Assembly: GCA_028826165.1 (NCBI GenBank)
Contig: JAPDFW010000079.1
Span: 110,001 to 174,000 of the forward strand
Length of the DNA: 64,000 nt
Direction of reading: 5' to 3'
DNA from: Anaeramoeba ignava
Taxonomy: Eukaryota; Metamonada; Anaeramoebidae
A program made the translations under genes and the position numbers. The notes under the pieces were generated by a model that worked only from the letters and a program-made list of their open reading frames with translations, was not told the origin of the DNA and did not search any database. Below are positions 48,301 through 59,500 of this stretch, piece by piece (position 1 is the first letter of the stretch; every line of letters begins with the position of its first letter).

Positions 48301-51300
48301 TTTCATTTTCATTTTGATTTTCATTTTCAATTTGATTTTGAATTTGATTTTTGATTTTGATTTTGATTTTGATTTTCATTTTCATTTTCATTTTGATTTT
48401 CATTTTCAATTTGATTTTGATTTTGATTTTGATTTTTATTTTGATTTTCATTTTCATTTTCATTTTCATTTTCAATTTGATCTTTATTTTTATTTTGATT
48501 TTTATTTTGATTTTCATTTTCATTTTCAATTTGATTTTCAATTTGATTTTTATTTTTATTTTGATTTTCATTTTCATTTTCAATTTCATTTTGATTTTCA
48601 TTTTGATTTTTATCTTTATTTTCATTTTCATTTTGATTTTCAATTTGATTTTTATTTTGATTTTCATTTTCATTTTCATTTTGATTTTCATTTTGATTTT
48701 GATTTTCATTTTGATTTTGATTTTCAATTTGATTTTGATTTTCAATTTGATTTTTATCTTTATTTTCATTTTCATTTTCAATTTGATTTTTGATTTTGAT
48801 TTTGATTTTGATTTTGATTTTGATTTTGATTTTCATTTTGATTTTTATTTTCAATTTGATTTTGATTTTGATTTTGATTTTCATTTTGATTTTGATTTTG
48901 ATTTTCATTTTGATTTTTATTTTCAATTTGATTTTGATTTTCATTTTGATTTTCATTTTCAATTTTATTTTGAATTAATTCAGGATTAGATGAGAAATTT
49001 TGTGAAAAAATTAAATCTTTTATCCATTTTTTTGTTTCTTCACAAGAATCAAAAGAAAATGCAAATAATTCACAAGAATTTTCAGATCTTTTTTTTTAAA
49101 AAAAAAAAACAAAATATTTAGATATAATTTTTAGATAAAAAAATGAATAAATTTACTTAAAAATTTGGAAAACTAATGATTTATCTTTTAATTTAAGAAA
49201 TTTATCTTCTTTTTCAGGAAATCTAATTAAAATATTTTGATCCAATAAAATAATTTCTATCCAAAAAAAAAGAATAAATAATTTTTTAAAAAAAATATTT
49301 AGTAAATTTGTTTTGTTTACTTTTTTCCTGATTAAAATTATCATTATCAAATAATTTTATTGTATTATCTTCAACTACAACATAACATCTCTCTCTTTTC
49401 CATTTATTAGATTTATAAATATAGTTTATCCAACCACTAAATTTGTTGAACTAGAAATAATTTAAATTGAAAAACAAAGGAAAAAATTAGTTTTTTTTTA
49501 ATAAAAATAAGAAATATTAAGTCATCAAAAAGTAATAGAAAAATAGATTAATTCCTTTACTTGTTTCATTTCTTTTAGTTGAAGAGTTAATTGTGTTCTT
49601 GATTCTTCGAGTTGAGAAAACCATAAATCAAACGAATATTGACAATCAGGAAGTAAAAAATAACTTTTGTTTGAAATTGTTAAATTTGATTTGATTTCAA
49701 TTGTGAATTGTTTGTTTGTTGTATAATCTGAACGAAATATTGAGTAATTTAATAAGAATATATTTCCCAGTATGTTTTTTTTCTTTTTGAATTTATAAAT
49801 TAAATTATAAATAAAATTATAAATAAAATTATAAATTAAATTATAAATAAAATTATAAATAAAATTATAAATAAAATTATAAATAAAATTATAAATAAAA
49901 TTATAAATTAAAATTATAAATTAAAATTATAAATAAAATTATAAATTAAATTATAAATAAAATTATAAATAAAATTATAAATTAAATTATAAATAAAATT
50001 ATAAATTAAATTATAAATAAAATTATAAATAAAATTATAAATAAAATTATAAATAAAATTATAAATAAAATTATAAATAAAAATTATAAATAAAATTATA
50101 AATAAAATTATAAATAAAATTATAAATAAATTATAAATAAAATTATAAATTAAATTATAAATAAATTATAAATAAAATTATAAATAAAATTATAAATAAA
50201 ATTATAAATTAAATTATAAATTAAATTATAAATAAAATTATAAATAAAATTATAAATAAAATTATAAATAAAATTATAAATAAAATTATAAATTAAATTA
50301 TAAATTAAATTATAAATTAAATTATAAATAAAATTGTTATAAAATAAAAAAATAAATAAAAATTATAAATAAAATTATAAATAAATTATAAATAAAAATA
50401 AAATTATAAATAAAATTATAAATAAAATATATAAATAAAAATAAAATAAAAATTATAAATAAAATTATAAATAAAATTATAAATAAAATTATAAATAAAA
50501 TTATAAATAAAATTATAAATAAAATTATAAATAAAATTATAAATAAAATTATAAATAAAATTATAAATTAAATTATAAAATAAAATTATAAAATAAAATA
50601 TAAATAAAATTATAAATAAAATTATAAATAAAATTATAAATAAAATTATAAATAAAATTATAAATAAAAAAATTAAATAAAATATAAACAAAAATTATAA
50701 ATAAAAATTATAAATTAAATTATAATAAAAATTATAAATAAAATTATAAATTAAATTATAAATAAAATTATAAAAATTATAAATAAAAAATAAATAAAAT
50801 TATAAATTAAAATTATAAATAAAAATTATAAATAAAAATATAAATAAAATTATAAAATAAAATTATAAATTAAATTATAAATAAAAATATAAATAAAATT
50901 ATAAATAAAATTATAAATTAAATTATAAATTAAAATAAATAAAAATTATAAATAAAATTATAAAATTAAAATTATAAAAATAAAATTATAAAATAAAATT
51001 ATAAATAAATTATAAAAAAAATTATAAATAAAATTATAAATAAATTTATAAAAAATTATAAATTAAATTATAAATAAAAATATAAATAAAAATAAAATTA
51101 AATTATAAATAAAATTATAAATAAAATTATAAATAAAATTATAAATAAAATTATAAATAAAATTATAAATAAAATTATAAAATAAATTATAAATAAAATT
51201 ATAAATAAAATTATAAACAAAAATTATAAATTAAATAAAATTATAAATAAAATTATAAAAATAAAATTATAAATAAAATTATAAATAAAAATATAAATAA

Positions 51301-54300
51301 AATTATAAATAAAATTATAAATAAAATTATAAATTAAATTTAAAAATAAAATTATAAATAAAAATTATAAATAAAATTATAAAATAAAAATTATAAATAA
51401 AATTATAAATAAATTATAAATAAAATATAAATAAATTATAAATAAATTATAAATTAAATTATAAATAAAATTATAAATAAAATTATAAATAAAATTATAA
51501 ATTAAAATTATAAACAAAATTATAAATTAAAATTATAAATAAAATTATAAATAAAATTATAAATAAAAATTATAAATAAAATTATAAATAAAATTATAAA
51601 ATAAAATTATAAATAAAATTATAAATAAAATTATAAATAAAATTATAAATAAAATTATAAATAAAATTATAAATAAAATTATAAATAAAATTATAAAATA
51701 AAATTATAAATAAAATTTTATAAATAAAATTAAAATAAATAAAATTATAAATAAAATTATAAATAAAAATTATAAATAAAATTATAAATAAAATTATAAA
51801 TAAAATTATAAATAAAAATTATAAATAAAATTATAAATAAAACAAAATTATAAATAAAATTATAAATAAAATTATAAATAAAAATTATAAATAAAATTAT
51901 AAATAAATTAAATAAAATTATAAATAAAATTATAAATAAAAATTATAAATAAAATATAAATAAAATTATAAAATTATAAATAAAAATTATAAATAAAATT
52001 ATAAATAAAATTATAAAAATAAAAATTAAAATTATAAATTAAAATTATAAATAAAATTATAAATTAAATTATAAATAAAATTATAAATAAAATTATAAAT
52101 AAAATTTATAAATAAAAATTATAAATAAAAATTATAAACAAAAATTATAAATTAAAATTATAAATAAAATTATAAATAAAATTATAAATAAAATTATAAA
52201 TAAAATTATAAATAAAATTATAAATAAATTATAAATAAAATTATAAATAAAATTATAAATAAAATTATAAATAAAATTATAAATAAAATTATAAAATAAA
52301 AATTATAAATAAAATTATAAATAAAATTATAAATAAAATTATAAATAAAATTATAAATAAAATTAATAAATAAAATAATAAAAATAAAATTATAAAATAA
52401 AATAATAAATTAAATTATAAATTAAATTATAAAATAAAATAAATAAATTATAAATAAAATTATAAATAAAATTATAAATAAAATTATAAATAAAATTATA
52501 AATAAAAAAATAAAATTTATAAATAAAATTTATAAATAAAAATATAAATAAAAATTATAAATTAAAATTATAAATAAAATTATAAATAAAATTATAAATA
52601 AAATTATAAATAAAATTATAAATAAAATTATAAATAAAATTATAAATAAAATTATAAATTAAAATAAATAAAATTATAAATAAAATTATAAATAAATTTA
52701 TAAATTAAATTATAAATAAAATTATAAAATAAAATTATAAATTAAAAATTATAAATTAAAAATTATAAATAAAATTATAAATAAATTATAAATTAAAATT
52801 ATAAATAAAATTATAAATAAAATTATAAAAAAATTATAAATAAAATTATAAATAAAAATTATAAATAAAATTTATAAATTAAAAATTATAAATAAAATTA
52901 TAAATAAAATTATAAATAAAAATTATAAATAAATTATAAAATTAAAATTATAAATAAAATTATAAAAAAAATATAAATAAAATTATAAATAAAATTATAA
53001 ATAAAATTATAAATAAAATTATAAATAAAATTATAAATAAAATTATAAATAAATTATAAAATAAAATTATAAATAAAAATTATAAATAAAAATTATAAAT
53101 AAAAAATATAAATAAAATTATAAATTAAAATTTATAAACAAAAATTATAAATAAAATTATAAATTAAATTATAAATAAAAATTATAAATAAAATTATAAA
53201 TAAAATTATAAATAAAATTATAAATAAAATTATAAAATAAAATTATAAATAAAATTATAAATAAAATTATAAATAAAATTATAAAATAAAAATTAAAATA
53301 AAATTATAAATAAAATTATAAATTAAAATTATAAATAAAATTATAAATAAAATTATAAATAAAATTATAAATAAAATTATAAATTAAAATTATAAATAAA
53401 ATTATAAATAAAATTATAAAAAAAATTATAAATAAAATTATAAATAAAATTATAAATAAAATTATAAATAAAATTATAAATAAAAATTATAAATAAAATT
53501 ATAAATAAAATTATAAATAAAAATTATAAATTAAAATTATAAATAAAATTATAAATAAAATTATAAATAAAATTATAAATAAAATTATAAATAAAAATAT
53601 AAATAAAAATTATAAATTAAATTATAAATAAAATTATAAATAAAATTATAAATTAAATTATAAATAAAATTATAAATAAAATTATAAATTAAATTATAAA
53701 TATAAATTATAAATTAAATTAAATTATAAATTAAATTATAAATAAAATTAAAATAAAAATAAATTAAATTATAAATTAAATTATAAATAAAATTATATAA
53801 ATAAAATTATAAATAAAATTATAAATTAAATTATAAATTAAAATATAAATAAAATTATAAAATAAAAAATAAATAAAATTATAAATAAAAATTATAAATA
53901 AAATTATAAATAAAATTATAAATAAAATTATAAATTAAAATTATAAATAAAATTATAAATAAAAATTATAAATAAAAATTATAAATAAAATTATAAATAA
54001 AATTATAAATAAAATTATAAATTAAATTATAAATAAAATTATAAGCCAAAATTATAAATTAAAATTATAAATAAAATTATAAATTAAATTATAAATTAAA
54101 TTATAAATAAAAATTATAAATAAAATTATAAATAAAATTATAAATAAAAATTATAAATAAAAATTATAAATAAAATTATAAATAAAAATTAAATAAAATT
54201 ATAAATTAAAATTATAAATAAAATTATAAATAAAATTATAAATAAAATTATAAATAAAATTATAAATAAAATTATAAATAAAATTATAAATAAAATTATA

Positions 54301-55225
54301 AATAAAATTATAAATAAAATTATAAATAAAATTATAAATAAAATTATAAATTAAATTATAAATTAAATTATAAATAAAATTATAAATAAAATTATAAATT
54401 AAATTATAAATTAAATTATAAATAAAATTATAAATAAAATTATAAATTAAATTATAAATAAAAATTATAAATAAAATTATAAATAAAATTATAAATAAAA
54501 ATTATAAATTAAAATTATAAATTAAATTATAAATAAAAATTATAAATAAATTATAAATTAAATTATAAAATAAAATTATAAATAAAATTATAAATAAAAT
54601 TATAAATTAAATTATAAATTAAATTATAAATAAAATTATAAATAAAATTATAAAAAAATTATAAATAAAATTATAAATAAAATTATAAATAAAATTATAA
54701 ATAAAATTATAAATAAAATTATAAATAAAATTATAAATAAAATTTAAATTATAAATAAAATTATAAATAAAATTATAAATAAAATTATAAATAAAATTAT
54801 AAATTAAATTATAAATAAAATTATAAATAAAATTATAAATTAAATTATAAATTAAATTATAAATAAAATTATAAATAAAAATATAAATAAAATTATAAAT
54901 TAAATTATAAATTAAATTATAAATTAAATAATAAATTAAATTATAAATTAAATTATAAATTAAATTATAAATAAAATTATAAATAAAATTATAAATAAAA
55001 TTATAAATTAAAATTATAAATAAAATTATAAATAAAATTATAAATTAAATTATAAATTAATTTATTAATAAGTTTTGTTGTGTTTTATATGTTATGTTTT
55101 GATTAATTCAATTTATTTACTTTTTGGTTTTTTTTATAACTTAAAAAACCATCTTTTAAAATAAAATAAAACTTTTTCCATTTATTATTTCCATCTAATT
55201 TTAAAAGAATTCCTTCTTTACTCAT
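45365..55225 (-). CDS. Tandem PH domain - Asn-Gln tract - RUN domain protein
   Basis: Exons: 55225-55121, 49782-49561, 49450-49321, 49256-49157, 49087-45544, 45427-45365; phases 0, 0, 1, 2, 0 join. First PH domain: [20 protein letters not shown] with [12 protein letters not shown], then after a 5.3-kb intron [20 protein letters not shown]. Second [22 protein letters not shown] to [20 protein letters not shown]. An Asn/Gln/Glu tract of about 2.6 kb follows, with a Lys/Arg-rich island (47209-46870). The C-terminus resembles a RUN domain: [19 protein letters not shown], then FYRSDSFL and [22 protein letters not shown] plus RUN recalls PLEKHM-type effectors of small GTPases on endolysosomes; that role is inference. 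The hexamer tract breaks frame at about 48790, 48350 and 47460. Confidence 0.8.
46205..48975 (-). repeat. (AAAATC)n Asn-Gln tracts of the PH/RUN gene
   Basis: Two long hexamer arrays, 48975-47280 and 46860-46205 on the sense strand, split by a unique Lys/Arg-rich segment. Variants AAAATG, AAATTG and AAAATA give Glu, Ile and Lys. At about 48790, 48350 and 47460 a unit has AAAAATC instead of AAAATC, shifting the Asn-Gln frame by one each time. Confidence 0.92.
49783..55120 (-). repeat. 5.3-kb first intron made of a 12-bp AT array
   Basis: From about 49795 to 55060 the plus strand is AAATTATAAATA units with AAATTATAAATTAAATTATA variants and slipped copies. I see only about two G bases in the whole array (near 50335 and 54044) and a scatter of C. 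It lies between a GTAAAT donor after YKKNQK and an AAAAAG acceptor before the rest of the first PH domain. No gene is visible inside. Confidence 0.95.
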
Positions 55226-55332
55226 TATTTAAAAAAAAGAAAAAAAAATGAAAAATAAAAAAAAGCAAAAAAAATTTTTTTCATTTTTTTTTTAATAATC
55301 AAAAAAAGAAAAAGAAAAGAAAAAGAGAAACA
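55226..55332. promoter_or_regulatory. Divergent promoter, PH/RUN gene / Nudix gene
   Basis: 107 bp between two outward-facing start codons, with AAAAAAAAGCAAAAAAAA followed by TTTTTTTCATTTTTT and an A/G-rich leader before the Nudix ATG. The GCAAAAAA word recurs in several spacers of the window. Confidence 0.45.
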
Positions 55333-56061
55333 ATGTCATTAACAATAAAAGAAAAAGAAATTAAAGTAACAAGTGAACCAGGAATTGATTTAGAAGTAGC
55401 ATTAAAATCCGATTTAATACTTAACTGGGCAAAAGAAATAGGGAAAACCGAATTAGTAGTGCACGGAGTACATATACAAAGTGTAGACATGTTTGGAAAG
55501 CGAGTTGGATTTATGAAATTCAAAGCTGACATCAAAAACAAAGAAGGCAAATTTGTGCCGGGAATTGTATTTGCTAGAGGGGGGGCAGTAAGTATACTTG
55601 TTATCCTAAAGTCAGGTAACGAACGTTATTCATTGTTCACTGTTCAGCCAAGAGTACCAATCGGATCAGATGGCTTTATGGAAATCCCTGCGGGAATGCT
55701 TGATGGTTCTGGTAAGTTCTCTGGTGTTGCTGCTAAGGAAATGGAAGAAGAAACTGGCATTGTTATTCAGGAAAAGAATCTTATTGACTTAACTGAAAAG
55801 GCTTATGGCAATAAATACAAAGGAATGTTCCCAAGTGTTGGTGGTTGTGATGAATTTCTTAGGCTTTTTGCTTATGAAGTTGAAATGCCAAAGGAAAAAA
55901 TTTTGGAATTGAATAATAAATGTACTGGTTTGATTGATGAAGGTGAAACTATTACTTTGAAAATTGTCCCTTTTGATGAGATGTGGAAACTTACTTCTGA
56001 TTCAAAAACTTTATGCTCTTTATTTTTATATGAGAAACTGAAATTGGAAGGAAAAATTTAA
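55333..56061 (+). CDS. Nudix hydrolase, ADP-sugar/UDP-glucose pyrophosphatase-like
   Basis: Single exon, 242 residues, start at the first Met (MSLTIKEKEIKVTSEPGIDL). The Nudix box reads AGMLDGSGKFSGVAAKEMEE followed by ETGI. The KE-x-x-E-E-x-G-I core keeps the metal-binding Glu residues, but the first Glu of the canonical GX5EX7REUXEEXGU is Gly and REU is KEM. FTVQPRVPIGSDGFMEIPAG and MFPSVGGCDEFLRLFAYEVE match plant NUDX14-like and NUDT14-like nucleotide-sugar pyrophosphatases, which cut ADP-ribose or ADP/UDP-glucose. The first half has more G/C and more varied codons (GTG, CTG, GGG) than its neighbours, and the gene lacks introns and low-complexity insertions. Transfer from another organism is possible but unproven. 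Confidence 0.9.
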   Translation: MSLTIKEKEIKVTSEPGIDLEVALKSDLILNWAKEIGKTELVVHGVHIQSVDMFGKRVGFMKFKADIKNKEGKFVPGIVFARGGAVSILVILKSGNERYSLFTVQPRVPIGSDGFMEIPAGMLDGSGKFSGVAAKEMEEETGIVIQEKNLIDLTEKAYGNKYKGMFPSVGGCDEFLRLFAYEVEMPKEKILELNNKCTGLIDEGETITLKIVPFDEMWKLTSDSKTLCSLFLYEKLKLEGKI

Positions 56062-56084
56062 ATTCAATTTAATTAAGAATTTAA

Positions 56085-56410
56085 TAAGAAATTAATTTAA
56101 TAATTTAATAACAAATTAATTAAGAAATTTAATTTAATAATTTAATAATTTAATAATTTAATAACAAATTTAATAATAAATTTAATAATAATTTTAATAA
56201 TAATTTTAATAATAATTTTAATAATAAATTTAATAACAAATTTAATAATAATTTTAATAATAATTTTAATAACAAATTTAATAACAAATTTAATAATAAA
56301 TTTAATAATAAATTTAATAATAAATTTAATAATAAATTTAATAACAAATTTAATAACAAATTTAATAACAAATTTAATAATAAATTTAATTAATAATTTA
56401 ATAATAATTT
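56085..56410. repeat. AATTTAATAATA array
   Basis: About 25 copies of an 11-bp unit (AATTTAATAAT, with AACA variants) between the Nudix gene and the armadillo gene. The long open frame on the minus strand (Leu-Leu-Asn repeats) is an artefact of the unit. Confidence 0.9.
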
Positions 56411-56539
56411 AAAAGGAAATTTAATTAAAAAAGAAATTCAAAAAAAAAATTTTTTTTTCTTTCACTTTCATTTTTCATTTTTTTTTTCTACTTTCTTTCC
56501 CTTTTTTATTTTGAAAATTTTTTTTAAAAAGAAAAACTA

Positions 56540-59500
56540 ATGGAAGAATTACAAAAACAAATTCAACAACTTCAAAAAAGAATGGATGAAAAAGACCAAG
56601 AAATTCAAAAACTTATAAAAAGAATGGATAAAAGAGATAAAGAAATGAAACATCAAAAATTAAGACTAGATGAAAAAGATGAACAAATTAAACAACTTCA
56701 ACAAAATTTATCAAATATTTCCCAAAGCAATTATTCTCCAAAAAAAGGAACAGAAAAAGAAAAAAAAACAGAAAATTTTTTGGAATCATTTTTAAATCAA
56801 AAAGAAAACGAAAATCAAAGTATTTCAATTTTTATAATTAATAAAAATTCTTTCTTTCTTTCTTTCTTTCTTTTATTTTCTTTTATTCTTTTTCTAAAAA
56901 TAATTTAGAATCAATTTCAATTCAACAAATTATCGATTCAATCAATCAATTTCCAAAAAATGAAAAAATCCAACAAAATGGTTGTTTTGCTTTACAAAAA
57001 ATTTCAACAGGAAATAAAGGTAAATTATTCTTTTTCCTTTTTCCTTTTTCCTTTTTTTTTTTGATTCAAATTTTTGATCAAATTTTTTTAAATAATAAAA
57101 AATAGAAACACAAAAACAAAAAGGAATAGAAATTGCAAAATTACAAGGAATTCTCATTATTCTTAAAGCAATCAATAACTTTCCAAATAATCAAGTTATT
57201 CAAGAAAAATCAATTTCAGTTTTAGCTAATATTGCTCTTGATTCAGGTAATTTTATTAAAATTAAAATTAAAATTCAAATTCAAATTCAAATTAAAATTT
57301 TAAATTAAAAAAATAATAGAAAGCAATGTTGAAATTAAAGAAATGAAAGGAATTGAACCAATTATTAATGCAATGATTAATTTCCCAAATAATTTAAATA
57401 TTCAATATCAAGGAATTCGTTTTTTAAATAGTTTCTCATTTAATAAAGGTAAATTAAAAAATTGATTTAAAAAATTGATTTAAAAAATTGATTTAAAAAA
57501 TTGATTTAAAAAATTACAAATAGAAAATCAAATTGAAATTAGAAAATTAAAAGGAATAAAACCAATTATTAATGCAATGATTAATTTTCCAAAAGATGAA
57601 AATATTCTATTCGAAAGTTGTGGAGCTTTATCTAATATTGCACTTGATAAAAGTAAAATTAAAATTAAAATGTAAAATGTAAAATGTAAAATTATTTAAT
57701 TTCTTTTTATTTAGAAAATCAAATCAAAATTAGAGAATTAAATGGAATTGAACCAATTATTCAAACAGTGATTAATTTCTCCAATAATGAAAATATTCAA
57801 AATAATGGATGTGAAGCTTTATCTAATCTTTCTCTTGATAATGGTAATTTAAGTTTAAAATTAAAATGTAAAATGTAAAATTATTAAAAAAATTTCTTTA
57901 GAAAATCAAATCAAAATTAGAGAATTAAATGGAATTGAACCAATTATTAAAACAATGATTAATTTCTCAAATAATGAAAATATTCAGTATAAAGGATGTG
58001 AAGCTTTATCTAATCTTTCTTTTGATAATGGTAATTTAAAATTAAAATTAAAAATAAATATAAATTCCAAATTATTTAATTTCTTTTTTATTTAGAAAAT
58101 CAAATCAAAATTAGAGAATTAAATGGAATTGAATCAATTATTAAAGCAATGATTAATTTTCCAAATAATGAAAATATTCAGTATAAAGGATGTAAAGCTT
58201 TATCTAATCTTTCTCTTGATAATGGTAAACTCAAAATTAAGATTAAAATTAAATTATTAAAAAAATTTCTTTAGAAAATCAAACCAAAATTAGAGAATTA
58301 AATGGAATTGAACCAATTATTAAAACAATGATTAATTTCTTCAAATAATGAAAATATTCAGTATAAAGGATGTGAAGCTTTATCTAATCTTTCTCTCAAT
58401 AATGGTAATTTAAGATTAAAATTAAAAATAAAAATAAATTCCAAATTATTTAATTTCTTTTTATTTAGAAAATCAAATCAAAATTAGAGAATTAAATGGA
58501 ATTGAACCAATTATTAAAGCAATGATTAATTTTCCAAATAATAAAGAAATTCAAAACAAAGGATGTGAAAGTTTATCTCATATTTCTATTGATAATGGTA
58601 ATTTAAGATTAAAAATAAAAATAAATAAAATTATTTAATTTATTTTTATTTTTAGAAAATAAAATCAAAATTAGGGAATTAAATGGAATTCAACCAATTA
58701 TTCAAGCAATGATGACTTTTATTTGGAATGAAGCTATTCTTTATATGGGATGCGTAGCTTTATCTAATCTTTCTTTTGATAATGGTAAAATTATTATGAA
58801 ATAAATTTGGAATTGATTAATTTTTTTTATTTTAATTTCAATTTGAATTAGACAACAAAATCAAAATTGGGGAATTAAATGGAATTCAAGCAATCCAAGA
58901 AGCATTGAGATCTGTGTTTTCCACTCCACAATTACGAAGTGAAGGGTGTTTAGCTTTATTTAATCTTTCTTTTGTGAAGGGTAAATTAAAATTAATTAAA
59001 ATTTTGATTTGGATTAAAAAAATTTAAATTTGTTTTTCAAATTATAGAAAATCAAACGAAAATTCTGGAATTAAAAGCAGTTCAAGATATCATCCAATCC
59101 ATGAATCGTTTCGCAAATAATCCAGAAGTGCAAAAATGGGCGTGTGGAACTTTATTTAATATTTCTATTGATAAAAGTAATATCAAAAAAATTCCAAAAA
59201 AAAAAAAAATTCCAAAAAAAATTAATTGATTAAATTGAATCCAAAGAAAATCAAGAAAAATTGGCAGATTTGTCCGTTATCGATCCAATTATTCAAGCAA
59301 TAAACAATTTCCCAGATATAGAAGAAATCCAAAATGATGGACTTGGAGTTTTGTTTGATTTATCTTCTAATAATGGTAAATTAATTAATGAAATCAAAAA
59401 ATGAACAAATCAAAAAATAATTTCGATTGCTTTTTTTTTCTTTTGAACCAGATTTAGACAATGCATATTTAATCAATATCGTGAATGGAGTTGATCAAAT

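Noticed and set aside
47431-48989. Plus-strand open frames (Ile-Leu and Asp-Phe repeats)
   Set aside because: Mirror frames of the coding hexamer tract of the PH/RUN gene.
49783-55120. Array taken as a centromere or intergenic satellite
   Set aside because: Flanking exons join in phase and complete one PH domain, so an intron is the simpler reading, though cDNA is needed.
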